Of a DNA stretch of 64,000 bases, positions 36,008-45,572 are shown piece by piece (within the stretch, counting starts at the first letter, position 1; each line of letters begins with the position of its first letter). This DNA is from Halopenitus persicus. GTDB lineage: Archaea > Halobacteriota > Halobacteria > Halobacteriales > Haloferacaceae. A program made the position numbers and the translations under genes. The DNA is taken from the NCBI RefSeq assembly GCF_900107205.1, contig NZ_FNPC01000003.1, positions 124,001-188,000 on the forward strand. The letters run 5' to 3'. The notes below the pieces were generated by a model, which ran no database searches, had not been told where the DNA came from, and worked only from the letters and a program-made list of their open reading frames with translations.

Positions 36008-38743
36008 ATGACCGAGGACCAGACCTGCACGCTGTGTGAGCTGCCCGCCGCCGACGTGGTCGACGAGGACGGCAACCCCTTCTGCTGTCCCGGCTGCCGC
36101 GACGTCCACGAGGCGCTGGGTTCGGTCGACGACGTCGATGCGGACGACGTCCGCGACCGGGTCGGCGAGGCCGACACGGGAGCGAACCGGGAGGGACCGG
36201 GAACCGGAAACGCGGCCGGGACCGATTCCGATCCCGTGGTCCCCGACGACCACGAGCCGACGTTCCTCGAGGTCGACGGGATGCACTGTGCGACCTGCGA
36301 GGCGTTCATCGAGTCGGCCGCCGAGGCGACCGAGGGCGTCAGCGCGGCCAGCGCGAGCTACGTGACGGAGACGGTCCGGATCGACCACGACCCCGAGACC
36401 GTCTCGCCGGCGGACCTCCAGGCGGCAGTCTCCGGACTCGGATACAGCGCGTACGACCGGGACGACGCCTTCAGCCGCCGCCGGGCCGACGCCATCGCGA
36501 CGGTCCGGCTCGCGGTCGGCGTGCTCGTGGGGATGATGGTGATGTTACAGTACGTCGCGATCATCTATCCGACGTACTTCGACGGCCTATTTTATACCGA
36601 CGCGATGGCCCGGTTCCTCACGGACGCGCTGCGCCACTCCTCGAGCACGTACTTCTACGGCTTCATCGGCATCCTCACGACCATCGTCGTGGTCGTGACC
36701 GGCAAGCCGATCCTCCGTGGCGCCTACGTGAGCCTCCGGACCCGGTCGCCGAACATGGACCTCCTCGTCGCGCTGGCGGCGATGAGCGCGTACGCCTATT
36801 CGGTCCTCTCGATCGCGACCGGCAAGGAGCACATCTACTTCGACGTGACCGTCGCGATCATCGTGATCGTCACGATCGGCACCCACTACGAGACGTCGAT
36901 CAAGCGCCGCGCGACCGAGCGGCTCTCCGACCTGACCGCCGTCCGCGTCGACGAGGCGCGCCGGCTGGTCGGTGAGACCGCAATCGCTCCCGATGACGTT
37001 GCGGCCGCCGCCGACGTGACCGACGCTAACGTGACCGACGCGACCGACGCCGCCGACGAACCGACCGCTGCCGCCGAGACGGAGACCGTCGCGATCGAGG
37101 ACCTCGAGCCGGGCGACCGCCTGCTCGTCAGAGCCGGCGAACGCGTCCCGGTCGACGGCGAGGTCGCGGACGGCGAGGCCGCGGTCGACGAGTCGGTCAT
37201 CACCGGCGAGTCGCTGCCCGTGGACAAGCGGCCGGGCGACGCGGTCGTCGGCGGGTCGGTCGTCGCGGACGGGGCGCTCGTGGTGACCGTCGGCGCGGAC
37301 GCGACGAGCAGCCTCGACCGGATCGCCGAGCTCGTCTGGGACCTCCAGAGCTCCAACCACGGGATCCAGGCGCTGGCCGACCGGCTCGCCACGGTCTTCG
37401 TGCCCGTCGTCCTCGCCATCGCCGCGGTGGCCGCTGCGGGGACGCTCCTCGTCGGCGCCGCGCCCGCCGAGGCGCTGCTGGTCGGGCTCACCGTGCTCAT
37501 CGTCTCGTGTCCGTGCGCGCTCGGGCTCGCGACGCCGCTTGCGGTCGCCGCCGGGATCCGCGACGCGCTCGCGCGGTCGATCGTCGTCTTCGACGACACC
37601 GTCTTCGAGCGCGTCCGCGAGGCCGACACCGTCGTCCTCGACAAGACCGGGACCCTCACCACCGGCGAGACGCGGGTGGTCGACCACGACCTCGATCCCG
37701 ACCTCCTCGAGCGTGCCGCCGCCCTCGAGGGGCGGTCCGCCCACCCGGTCGGCACGGCGATCGCGAACGCGGTCGCGGACGCGACGGACGGTGGCGACCC
37801 CGACGCGCCGGCGACCGACGGCGGATCGCCGGTCGTGTCTCGACGGTCGGACGCCGACGTCGAGGGTGACGCCGATCTCGAGGATGGAACCGATTCCGAT
37901 GGCGACGACGCTGCCGATGCCGATGCCGACGTCGCCCCCGACGCTGACGTCGCCCCCGACGCTGACGTCGCTCCCGACGCACGCCGCGTCGAGTCCTTCC
38001 GAAGCCACCGGACCGGCGTTTCGGGAGTCGTCGACGGCGAGGAGATCCTGGTGGGTCACCCCGACCTCTTCGCGGAGCGCGGCTGGACCGTGCCGGACGC
38101 GATCGCCGACCGGATCGCTGATGCGCGCGCGGTGGGTCGCGTTCCGGTCGCGGTCGGTCGCGACGGCGAGGCGGAGGGGACCATCGTGGTCGGCGACGAT
38201 CTCCGGGACGGATGGGCGGAGACGGTGACCGAGCTCGACGACCGCGGCGTCGACGTCGTCGTCCTCACCGGCGACGACGAGCGGGCGGCGACGGTCTTCG
38301 CCGACCACGAGGCGGTCTCGCGGGTGTTCGCCGGCGTGCCGCCGGAGGGGAAGGCCGAGACCGTCGGACGGCTCTCGGCGACCGGCACGACGGTGATGGT
38401 CGGCGACGGGACCAACGACGCGCCGGCGCTGGCGCGTGCGGATCTGGGGATCGCGCTGGGCGGCGGGACCGCGATGGCGGCCGACGCCGCCGACGTCGCC
38501 ATCGTCGACGACGATCTCCGGTCGGTGACGACGACCTTCGACCTCGCCGCCGCCGCGGGCCGGCGCGTGAAGGGGAACATCGCCTGGGCGTTCTGTTACA
38601 ACGCCATCGCCATCCCGCTGGCTGCGCTCGGGGTGTTGAACCCGCTGTTCGCCGCGGTCGCGATGGGCACGAGCAGCCTGCTCGTGGTGGCGAACTCCTC
38701 GCGGCCGCTCGTGAGCGACGGCGAAACCGAGGACGACGCTTAA
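36008..38743 (+). CDS. Copper-translocating P-type ATPase (CcoI/CopA type)
   Basis: A 911-residue P1B ATPase. The N-terminal Cys-rich domain (CTLCELPAADV...CCPGC) is the extra metal-binding domain seen in CcoI/FixI proteins, and an HMA domain with GMHCATC follows. Membrane motif SCPCALGLATP, phosphorylation site DKTGTLT, TGES loop and GDGTNDAPAL are intact. A long acidic insert in the nucleotide domain contains a three-copy 18-bp repeat coding DVAPDA. CcoI-type pumps supply copper to haem-copper oxidases, fitting the adjacent blue-copper and TauE/SafE-like genes and the ctaB gene elsewhere in the window. Confidence 0.93.
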   Translation: MTEDQTCTLCELPAADVVDEDGNPFCCPGCRDVHEALGSVDDVDADDVRDRVGEADTGANREGPGTGNAAGTDSDPVVPDDHEPTFLEVDGMHCATCEAFIESAAEATEGVSAASASYVTETVRIDHDPETVSPADLQAAVSGLGYSAYDRDDAFSRRRADAIATVRLAVGVLVGMMVMLQYVAIIYPTYFDGLFYTDAMARFLTDALRHSSSTYFYGFIGILTTIVVVVTGKPILRGAYVSLRTRSPNMDLLVALAAMSAYAYSVLSIATGKEHIYFDVTVAIIVIVTIGTHYETSIKRRATERLSDLTAVRVDEARRLVGETAIAPDDVAAAADVTDANVTDATDAADEPTAAAETETVAIEDLEPGDRLLVRAGERVPVDGEVADGEAAVDESVITGESLPVDKRPGDAVVGGSVVADGALVVTVGADATSSLDRIAELVWDLQSSNHGIQALADRLATVFVPVVLAIAAVAAAGTLLVGAAPAEALLVGLTVLIVSCPCALGLATPLAVAAGIRDALARSIVVFDDTVFERVREADTVVLDKTGTLTTGETRVVDHDLDPDLLERAAALEGRSAHPVGTAIANAVADATDGGDPDAPATDGGSPVVSRRSDADVEGDADLEDGTDSDGDDAADADADVAPDADVAPDADVAPDARRVESFRSHRTGVSGVVDGEEILVGHPDLFAERGWTVPDAIADRIADARAVGRVPVAVGRDGEAEGTIVVGDDLRDGWAETVTELDDRGVDVVVLTGDDERAATVFADHEAVSRVFAGVPPEGKAETVGRLSATGTTVMVGDGTNDAPALARADLGIALGGGTAMAADAADVAIVDDDLRSVTTTFDLAAAAGRRVKGNIAWAFCYNAIAIPLAALGVLNPLFAAVAMGTSSLLVVANSSRPLVSDGETEDDA
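37928..37981 (+). repeat. Coding 18-bp tandem repeat in the copper ATPase gene
   Basis: GACGTCGCCCCCGACGCT is repeated three times in frame (last copy with two changes), coding DVAPDA in the nucleotide-binding domain insert. Confidence 0.85.
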
Positions 38744-38816
38744 ACCGGGAACGACGCTTAAAAATGCGGGGACGGCGACGGAACCGGTCGAACCGGAATC
38801 GAATCGGCCGTCGGCG

Positions 38817-39347
38817 TCAGTCCACGTTCCAGTCGGTCTCGATCTCGGGCGGATTCACGAGCGTCTGATAGACGACGCAGTATCGCTCCGTCGCCCGCTC
38901 GAAGGCCGCCGCCGTGTCGGGATCGATCGCATCCCCGTCGGCCGGATCGACGTCGATGGAGAGGCGGACGTCCTCGAAGCCGACCGGTGCGTCCGCCGTG
39001 ACGCCCATCGTGCCCCGCAGGTCCAGGTCGCCCTCGACCTCGACGCTGATCTCGGCGTCGAATCCGAAGTTCTCCGCGACCGCCTGCGCGGTGAGCTGCG
39101 AGCAGGCCGCCAGCGCGCCGAGCAGCAGGTCGCCCGAGCAGGCGCCCGCTCCCGGCCCGCCGGCGCCCTCGTGGAGCTCGGCCTCGTAGATCGCCCGGCC
39201 GATGTCGACGTTGCAGGCGCGGCCCTCCTCGGCCTGCTCGGAACCGGTGGCGGACAGCGTCACCTTCGCCGCCTCCGGGTTCTCCTCGTACTCCGCCTTC
39301 AGCGGCTCCTGGATCTCGGTCAGGTCCCGATCGGTGGATTCGGACAT
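38817..39347 (-). CDS. OsmC-family protein (thiol peroxidase type)
   Basis: A 176-residue OsmC-fold protein. One conserved Cys lies in LLGALAACSQLTAQAVA and another in ERYCVVYQTLVNP, the pair used by OsmC/Ohr peroxidases to reduce organic hydroperoxides. ATG 39347 is preferred over an in-frame GTG at 39356. Gene order with the copper ATPase (convergent) gives no direct link. Confidence 0.88.
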   Translation of the reverse strand: MSESTDRDLTEIQEPLKAEYEENPEAAKVTLSATGSEQAEEGRACNVDIGRAIYEAELHEGAGGPGAGACSGDLLLGALAACSQLTAQAVAENFGFDAEISVEVEGDLDLRGTMGVTADAPVGFEDVRLSIDVDPADGDAIDPDTAAAFERATERYCVVYQTLVNPPEIETDWNVD

Positions 39348-39447
39348 ACCCGCCACTCCGCGGGGGCGGCAGGAACGGTTTCGGAGAGCGACAAATACCG
39401 CCGTCGTCTCGGACGCGTGACTCCTCCGACGCTTGCGGCCCGATGCC

Positions 39448-40722
39448 CTACTCCTCGACTGCGCTTGCGGCCCGGACGATCGTTTCCTCCCCGAACTTCG
39501 GGCCGATCAGCTGGAGGCCGACCGGGAGCCCCTCCGCGGTGCCGGCGGGCACGGAGATCGCGGGCAGGTTCGCCAGGTTGACCGGCGTTGTGTTCGCGTC
39601 GGCGAGATACATCGTCATCGGGTCGTCGATCCCCTCGCCCAGCTCGAAGGGGAGCACGGGCATCGTCGGCGAGGCGATCACGTCCACGTCCGCGAAGGCG
39701 TCGTCGAAGTCCGACCGGACCCACGCGCGGGCGTCCTGGGCCTTCGCGTAGTACTTCTCGTGGTAGCCGGCCGAGAGCGCGTAGGTGCCCAGGAGGATCC
39801 GGCGTTTGACCTCCTCGCCGAAGCCCTCGGATCGCGTCTCGGCGAACGTCTCGTTCCAGTTCCCGTCGTGGCCGGCGGAGTGGCCGTACCGGACGCCGTC
39901 GAACCGCGCGAGGTTCGAGGAGGCCTCCGAGGTCGCGATGACGTAGTACGCCTGGACGGCGTGCTCGACCGACGGGAGCGAGACCTCGACCGTCTCGGCG
40001 CCCTGCGCCTCGAGGTCGGACAGCGCCGCCTCGACGGTCTCGACGACGCCCTCGTGGGCGCCCTCGAAGAGTTCCGGGACGACGCCGACCGTCATTCCCT
40101 CGACGTCGCCGTCGGCCGCGGCCGCGTAGTTCGCGTCGGCCCCGGCCTCGCGGGTCGTCGCGTCGTGAGGGTCGGGACCGGCGATGACGTCGAGCAGCGC
40201 CGCCGCCTCCTCGACGGTCCCGGCGATCGGGCCGACCTGCTCGAGGGAGTTGGCGTACGCGATCAGCCCGTACCGCGAGACGAGCCCGTAGGTCGGCTTG
40301 ATCCCGACGACGCCGCAGAAGGCCGCCGGACAGCGGACCGACCCGCCCGTGTCGGTCCCGAGCGCGACGTCGGCCTCGCCGGCGGCGACCGCGGCCGCGG
40401 ACCCGCCCGAGGAGCCGCCGGGGACGCGGTCGGGGTCGACGGGGTTGCGCGTCGGGCCGAAGTGGGAGGTCTCCGTGGTCGTCCCCATTCCGAACTCGTC
40501 CATGTTCGCCTTGCCGACGATCGTCGCGCCGGCGTCGGCGAGCCGCGTCACGACGGTGGCGTCGTACGGCGGCACGTAGCCCTCGAGCATTCGGGAGCCG
40601 CAGGTCGTCTCCACGCCGGCCGTCGAGATGTTGTCCTTGACCGCGACGGTGGTTCCCGCCAGCGGCCCGTCGTCGGCCCCCTCGATCGTCTCCTCGGTGA
40701 TGAACGCGTTGACGTCGGCCAT
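39448..40722 (-). CDS. gatA: Asp/Glu-tRNA amidotransferase subunit A
   Basis: A 424-residue amidase. The Ser-cisSer-Lys triad is visible: Lys in TVAVKDNI, the first Ser in PGGSSGGSAAAVAAG and the nucleophile in LGTDTGGSVR. GatA releases ammonia from glutamine for the GatCAB amidation of misacylated tRNA. It abuts gatC (the gatC stop is adjacent to the gatA ATG), so they are co-transcribed; gatB is not in this window. Confidence 0.94.
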   Translation of the reverse strand: MADVNAFITEETIEGADDGPLAGTTVAVKDNISTAGVETTCGSRMLEGYVPPYDATVVTRLADAGATIVGKANMDEFGMGTTTETSHFGPTRNPVDPDRVPGGSSGGSAAAVAAGEADVALGTDTGGSVRCPAAFCGVVGIKPTYGLVSRYGLIAYANSLEQVGPIAGTVEEAAALLDVIAGPDPHDATTREAGADANYAAAADGDVEGMTVGVVPELFEGAHEGVVETVEAALSDLEAQGAETVEVSLPSVEHAVQAYYVIATSEASSNLARFDGVRYGHSAGHDGNWNETFAETRSEGFGEEVKRRILLGTYALSAGYHEKYYAKAQDARAWVRSDFDDAFADVDVIASPTMPVLPFELGEGIDDPMTMYLADANTTPVNLANLPAISVPAGTAEGLPVGLQLIGPKFGEETIVRAASAVEE

Positions 40723-41073
40723 CTACGACACCCGCGGCCCGCGGAAGTAGCCGTCCTCCGTCTCCGCCGCGTTCCGGAGCGCCTCGGACTGGGTGAGTCC
40801 CTCCCGAACCTCGTCGGGACGCATCACGTTCACCAGCTCCGCCTCGCGGTCGAACTCGGGGACCTCGTCCAGCGTCTCGAAGTACTCGAGGATCTCCGCG
40901 AACTGTTCGGGGAACGCCTCCCGCTCCGCCGCCTCGAGGTCGACGCGGGCGAGGCCGGCGACGTGGTCGACGTCCTCGACGTCGACGTCGGTCGCGTCAG
41001 CCGCCTCGGCCGCGTCCACCGTGTCCGCCGCGTCCGCGGCCGCCTCGGACCGTTCGTCGGGCGAATCGCTCAT
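40723..41073 (-). CDS. gatC: Asp/Glu-tRNA amidotransferase subunit C
   Basis: A 116-residue GatC. The conserved core is DVDHVAGLARVDLEAAER, FPEQFAEILEYFETLDEVPE and the C-terminal DGYFRGPRVS. A 30-residue Ala/Asp-rich N-terminal extension is typical of haloarchaeal forms. It lies directly before gatA in one operon. Confidence 0.93.
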   Translation of the reverse strand: MSDSPDERSEAAADAADTVDAAEAADATDVDVEDVDHVAGLARVDLEAAEREAFPEQFAEILEYFETLDEVPEFDREAELVNVMRPDEVREGLTQSEALRNAAETEDGYFRGPRVS

Positions 41074-41148
41074 ACCGGAGAGTGTGACGGCCCGGGAGTA
41101 AGGGTTTCGAATCGCGCGACGGACGACCCGATCGCACGTCGGATGGGC

Positions 41149-42579
41149 CTACTTCGGCGTGACCTCGAAGGTCGGGGCCACGCCGCGGAGGGTTCCCCAG
41201 ACGGCACTGGCGATCGGGACCGCCCAGAGCGCGGCGTATATCGCCTGCGTGATCGGGTTCGAGAGCAGGTAGAACCCGACCTTCGCGCGTCGGGTCGCCA
41301 GGGGGACCGCGCGTCGGGTCGCCGCGTAGGTGCGGCGCGTGAACTCCGCCCAACAGAGGAGGTTGAACGCGACCAGAACGGTCACGGCGGTCGGCAGCGT
41401 GATCCCGCCGCCGGCGATCGCGACCCACGCGACGACGATGCCGACCGGGACGCCGACGAAGTTCGCGACCGAGAGGGCCTGGTTGGCCACCGTGAACGTC
41501 CAAAACCGGATCCGCTCCCGGAGCGTGAACTCCTCGCGGAACAGGTGGGCGTACGGCCCCCCGACCCAGCGGCGCTTCTGCCGGACCCACGCCCGGAAGT
41601 CGGTCGGACAGAGGTCCCGGACGTACCGGTCGACGATCCCGAGCCGGTACCCCTGGAGGTAGGCGGCCACGCCCAGAGTCATGTCCTCGGTGATCGCGTC
41701 GGGGTCCCAGGCGCCGAGCGCGTACAGGTCGTCGACGCCGACGAAGTATCCCTTTCCGAGCAGCTGATAGGGGCCGGTGCTGGTCCGCGCGTAGATCGCG
41801 TCCGACCACGCCGCGATCCCCATCGCCTCGAGGGTCGGCAGCCAGCCGTCAGCCACGTTTCGGACCGTCTGTTTGGCCTGCACGATGTCGTATTCCTCGA
41901 GTCCGCCGACGGCGAGGCGGAAGGTGTCCGGCGGGAGTTTCGTGTCGGCGTCGGAGACGGTGACGACGTCGTCCGGTTCGAACGACAGCGAGGCGAACGC
42001 GTAGGTGAGCGCCGCGGCCTTGGTTCGCGGGACGAAGTCCCCGGCGATCAGCCGCGCGTTCGCTTGCAGATAATACGAGAGTCCCTCCCGGTCGACCGCG
42101 TGCGGGACGACGTCCCAGCCCCGATCGGCCGCCGTCGCGGCCAGGTCGTCGACGTACCCGCCGACGAGCTCGTCGTCCGCCTCGTGGATCACGTAGACGT
42201 GGATCGACTCGGTCGGATACTCCTGGGCGAACACGTCGGCGATCGTCTCCTCGATGACCGCCCGGCGCTCGTTTCGGACCGCAAGCAGGACGTGTATCGG
42301 TCGGATACGCTCCGCGTCGGGCGTTTCCGTGCCGCCAGCCCCGCCGTCGCTCATCCCACTGCCGTCGCCCATCCCACCGCCGTCGTTTACCCCACCGCCG
42401 TCGCCCATCCCACCGCCGTCGTTCACTCCACCGCCGTCGACGGCGATCGCTTGCTCCTCCGCGATGACGTTGACCGGCTGGGTGTACAACAGCGAGGCCA
42501 CCGAGAGGTTGATCAACCCGTAGACGACCTGCGTGGTCACGAACAGGCTCAGAAGCACCGGAAACAGCGGCTCGAGCAC
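41149..42579 (-). CDS. Membrane glycosyltransferase, family 2
   Basis: A 476-residue protein: an N-terminal membrane segment, a Gly/Asp-rich spacer coded by tandem repeats, a GT2 catalytic domain with VLLAVRNERRAVIEETI, DADTKLPPDT (DxD-like) and QKRRWVGGPY (Q/RxxRW), and four C-terminal membrane helices. It resembles processive polysaccharide or glycolipid synthases. No ATG is near the first membrane segment. GTG 42579 is chosen, with TATA-like CATATG 25 nt upstream; a longer frame to 42780 is Arg-rich and unlikely. Product unknown. Confidence 0.8.
   Translation of the reverse strand: MLEPLFPVLLSLFVTTQVVYGLINLSVASLLYTQPVNVIAEEQAIAVDGGGVNDGGGMGDGGGVNDGGGMGDGSGMSDGGAGGTETPDAERIRPIHVLLAVRNERRAVIEETIADVFAQEYPTESIHVYVIHEADDELVGGYVDDLAATAADRGWDVVPHAVDREGLSYYLQANARLIAGDFVPRTKAAALTYAFASLSFEPDDVVTVSDADTKLPPDTFRLAVGGLEEYDIVQAKQTVRNVADGWLPTLEAMGIAAWSDAIYARTSTGPYQLLGKGYFVGVDDLYALGAWDPDAITEDMTLGVAAYLQGYRLGIVDRYVRDLCPTDFRAWVRQKRRWVGGPYAHLFREEFTLRERIRFWTFTVANQALSVANFVGVPVGIVVAWVAIAGGGITLPTAVTVLVAFNLLCWAEFTRRTYAATRRAVPLATRRAKVGFYLLSNPITQAIYAALWAVPIASAVWGTLRGVAPTFEVTPK
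42350..42439 (-). repeat. Coding tandem repeat for a Gly/Asp linker
   Basis: Alternating 18-bp units (36-bp dimer) with the shared core CCCACCGCCGTCG code the GDGGGVNDGGGM-type spacer of the glycosyltransferase on the minus strand. Confidence 0.8.
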
Positions 42580-42786
42580 GCCAGTGACTGCTCGGCCATG
42601 GCATATGAAGGTTGGTACGGCGGCGAAAGACGGGCGTCCGGCAGCGGCACGATGACGCGTTCGGCAACGACGCGCTGATAGGACGTCCGCCGGGCTATCG
42701 GTACGCCGGGGCAGTCGCCGTCCCACGCCGGGGCAGTCGCCGTCCCGCGGATTCCCACGCGGTTCGGGATGGTCTGACACGGGAGA

Positions 42787-42795
42787 CTTTTTACC
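42787..42795 (+). promoter_or_regulatory. TATA-like element of the SDO1 gene
   Basis: CTTTTTACC is centred 26 nt before ATG 42817. GGAGGT at 42801-42806 lies ten bases before the ATG and would be lost if the transcript is leaderless. Confidence 0.5.
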
Positions 42796-42816
42796 ACAGG
42801 GGAGGTAGCCACGGAC

Positions 42817-43542
42817 ATGATCTCACTCGAGGACGCCGTCACGGCTCGGCTCGAATCACACGGGGAGCGGTTCGAGGTGCTGATCGACCCCGACGCGGCG
42901 CTGGCGATGAAACGCGGCGACTTCGAGGGCGACCTCGAGGACGTGATCGCCGCCGAGGACGTCTTCGAGAACGCCTCCCGCGGCGACCGCCCCGCCGAAT
43001 CCGCCCTCGAGGAGGTGTTCGGGACGACCGACCCGATGGAGATAATCCCGGAGGTGGTCGAGCGCGGCGAGATCCAGATCACCGCCGATCAGCGCCGCGA
43101 GATGCAGGAACGCAAACGGAAGCGGCTCATCAACACCATCGCGCGCAACGCGATCAACCCCCAGATGGACGACTCGCCGCACCCGCCCGAGCGCATCGAC
43201 CGCGCCCTCGAGGAGGCCGGATTCACCGTCGACCCGATGGAGCCCGTCGAGAACCAGGTCGACGACGCCTTGGAGGCGCTGCGTCCCGTGATCCCCATCC
43301 GGTTCGAGGAGATCACGGTCGCCGTCCAGCTGCCGCCGGACTACGCCGGCTCCGGCCAGGCGAAGATCCGCGAGTTCGGCGACCTCGAGCGCGAGGAGTG
43401 GCAAAACGACGGCTCGTGGGTCGGCGTGGTGACGTTCCCGGCCGGCCTCCAGAACGACTTCTACGACCTGGCCAACGAGGTCTCCTCGGGCGAGGCCGAA
43501 ACGCAGGTCGTCAAGGACAAGGACGACCTCCGGACGCGGTGA
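42817..43542 (+). CDS. Ribosome maturation protein SDO1/SBDS
   Basis: A 241-residue protein with the SBDS three-domain layout: an N-terminal FYSH domain (residues 1-90, FEVLIDPDAALAMKRGDFEG), a central helical domain (RREMQERKRKRLINTIARNA) and a C-terminal ferredoxin-like domain (IRFEEITVAVQLPPDYAG). Archaeal SDO1 acts in late large-subunit maturation with EF-2. In many archaea it lies beside proteasome or exosome genes; here it is flanked by a glycosyltransferase and a VOC gene. Confidence 0.94.
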   Translation: MISLEDAVTARLESHGERFEVLIDPDAALAMKRGDFEGDLEDVIAAEDVFENASRGDRPAESALEEVFGTTDPMEIIPEVVERGEIQITADQRREMQERKRKRLINTIARNAINPQMDDSPHPPERIDRALEEAGFTVDPMEPVENQVDDALEALRPVIPIRFEEITVAVQLPPDYAGSGQAKIREFGDLEREEWQNDGSWVGVVTFPAGLQNDFYDLANEVSSGEAETQVVKDKDDLRTR

Positions 43543-43545
43543 CGC

Positions 43546-44364
43546 TCAGGGGGCGTCCTCGCCACTGAGACGAGCATCGTCACCGACGATCGAGACCCGG
43601 TGGCCGTCGGGATCGCGAACGCGAAACCCGCCGTCGATCGGTTCGAGCGCGCCGGCTGCATCGTTCGCGTCCGCGATCCGGGCGGCGTCGGCTTCGGAGT
43701 CGTCGCTCGCCAGGCCGAGATCGACGTGGAGGCCACCACGCGCGCCGGCGATCCCGAGATGGGGCTCCCACAGCTCCAGATCGAACGGGCCACGCAGGCG
43801 CACGCGGGGACGGTCGGAGCCGCGATCGACGACCTCGAAGCCAAGCGACCGGTAGATCGCCTCGCTTCGTTCGAGGGACGCGACCTCCAGAACGACCTCG
43901 AAGATCCCCGTCAGCTCGGGCGCGTCCTCGTCCCGGACGGCGGTGCCGGCGTCGTCACCGGGGTCGTCGTCACCGCAGTCGCCGGTTTCGCCGTCGTGAT
44001 CGCCGGTCGTTCCCTCCGTCGTTCCGATCTCGACGCAGTGGCCGTCGGGATCGTCGACGTACAGCGACCGGTAGGAACCGAACGTCCGTTCGACCGGGTC
44101 GAGGTCCCGACAGCGTGCGATCCAGGCGTCGTAGGCGTCCCCGGTCGTCGAGAAGGCAAAGTGGGTGTGGACGCCGCCTCGCGGGACCGACCGCGGGCGA
44201 CGGAGCACGAGGTGTGATCCGGAATCCCCGACCGCGTACGCGACCTCCCGGTCGGTGCGTCGGACGCGATCGCGACCGAGCCCGAGCCGGTCCTCGTAGA
44301 ACGCACGTGCGCGATCGAGCGAACGAACTTCGAGCGCGAGGTGTGTGAGTCGGGTGACGGTCAT
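43546..44364 (-). CDS. Two-domain VOC (glyoxalase/dioxygenase) family protein
   Basis: A 272-residue protein of two VOC domains: THLALEVRSLDRARAFYEDR to YVDDPDGHCVEIGTT, and FEVVLEVASLERSEAIYRSL to VRDPDGHRVSIVGDD, joined by an acidic linker. His near each start and Glu/Ser near each end are the usual metal positions; the second domain lacks the first His (FEVVLEV), so it may not bind metal. The open frame continues upstream past the ATG at 44364 but only over the squalene synthase antisense. Confidence 0.85.
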   Translation of the reverse strand: MTVTRLTHLALEVRSLDRARAFYEDRLGLGRDRVRRTDREVAYAVGDSGSHLVLRRPRSVPRGGVHTHFAFSTTGDAYDAWIARCRDLDPVERTFGSYRSLYVDDPDGHCVEIGTTEGTTGDHDGETGDCGDDDPGDDAGTAVRDEDAPELTGIFEVVLEVASLERSEAIYRSLGFEVVDRGSDRPRVRLRGPFDLELWEPHLGIAGARGGLHVDLGLASDDSEADAARIADANDAAGALEPIDGGFRVRDPDGHRVSIVGDDARLSGEDAP

Positions 44365-44459
44365 CGGTGCGGGGATCGGATGAAGCGGAGGGTGACTGCC
44401 GGAACCGAAGCCGACCGATCTTCGGGCGGACCGGGCGGAATCGACGGCGACGTGGCCGG

Positions 44460-45572
44460 CTACTCGTTCGTTCCGGTCGCGCGGTGGAACGGCTTGTTCG
44501 CGATCGTCTCGCGGAGGTCGGCCAGGGAGTCGCGACCCGCGTCGCTGGCGGCGGACATCACGGCGAAGACCTCCTTCCGGGAGACCTTCACGCCGGTCTC
44601 GGTGAGCGCGTCCTCCGGGCGCGACCGGAGCTCCCGAAGCGTGCCGACCGCCAGGAGGTACGGGACGCTCCAGGCCGCCATCGTGTTGCCGTGTTTCAGC
44701 GGCATCGTCTCCAGGTACGCCTGCGCGTCGTCGAGGAACGAGTGGGCGTACTCGGCCGTCCGGTCGACGACGCGGGCGGAGGACTCGTGGTTCTCGGGGT
44801 CGACGATCGACTCCTGGTCGACGCCCTCCGCGGCGAGCCACTCGGCGGGGATGTAGACGTTGTTCTCGGCGGTGTAGTCGTCGTAGACGTCCTTCGAGAC
44901 GTTGACGAGCTGGAGGAGGAGGCCGAACTCCTCGGCGGTGTCGTAGAGACGTTGGACGCGCTCGTCGTCGACGTCCGCCCGGGTCAGGAGGTTGGTGATC
45001 AGCGTGCCGACGGTGCCGGCGGCGTAATAGCAGTACTGCTCGAGCTCGTCCCGGTCGTCGATCCGGAGGCCGCCCGCCTCCGCGTGGCGGTCGAGGAACA
45101 TCGCCATTCCGTCGACCATCTCCCGGACCGGCGGCACGATGGCTGCCCGGACGTCCTCGGGGAACTCCTCGAAGGTGGCGACGACCGTCGGCGACCGGGC
45201 GACGACCTCCCAGTCGGCGTTGCGCTCCCCCTCGGGTGGGACCCACTCGTCGACGGCCGCGCGGAACTCGTCGACGTCGGTGTCGTCCTCGGGATCGAGC
45301 ACCGCGTCGTACGTCTCGAGCACGTCGGTCTGTGCCGCCGGCGGGATGTGACCCGCGTCCTCGACCGTGTCGGCGACCCGGCAGAGGAGATAGCCGAGAC
45401 AGATGTGGCTCGCCATCGGTTCCTCGAGAACGTCGACGGTCAGCGCGAAGGTGCGAGACACGCCCTGCACCGCCTCGTGACACCAGTCGAGGTCCGCTCG
45501 GGCGGCCTCGGGGTCGCCGCCGGCGGCCGACCGTGAGTCGGCCTCGCCGGCGGATATGTTACGTCCGCTCAT
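44460..45572 (-). CDS. Squalene/phytoene synthase family (squalene synthase-like)
   Basis: A 370-residue prenyl-condensing enzyme. Two Asp-rich motifs are seen, LCRVADTVEDAGH and VNVSKDVYDDY, together with QYCYYAAGTVGTLITNL, the Tyr-containing segment typical of squalene synthases rather than phytoene synthases. It would join two farnesyl diphosphates to squalene, abundant in haloarchaeal membranes. The start ATG at 45572 lies in front of an AT-rich interval. Confidence 0.88.
   Translation of the reverse strand: MSGRNISAGEADSRSAAGGDPEAARADLDWCHEAVQGVSRTFALTVDVLEEPMASHICLGYLLCRVADTVEDAGHIPPAAQTDVLETYDAVLDPEDDTDVDEFRAAVDEWVPPEGERNADWEVVARSPTVVATFEEFPEDVRAAIVPPVREMVDGMAMFLDRHAEAGGLRIDDRDELEQYCYYAAGTVGTLITNLLTRADVDDERVQRLYDTAEEFGLLLQLVNVSKDVYDDYTAENNVYIPAEWLAAEGVDQESIVDPENHESSARVVDRTAEYAHSFLDDAQAYLETMPLKHGNTMAAWSVPYLLAVGTLRELRSRPEDALTETGVKVSRKEVFAVMSAASDAGRDSLADLRETIANKPFHRATGTNE

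Noticed and set aside
39433-42678. Very long open frame antisense to gatA, gatC and the glycosyltransferase gene
   Set aside because: It is a GC-rich shadow frame of real genes: Arg/Val/Asp-rich, no domain, and the opposite strand has clear families.
43546-45483. 645-codon frame covering the VOC gene and the squalene synthase region
   Set aside because: Only the last 272 codons (from ATG 44364) show VOC domains; the rest is an out-of-frame reading of the squalene synthase gene.
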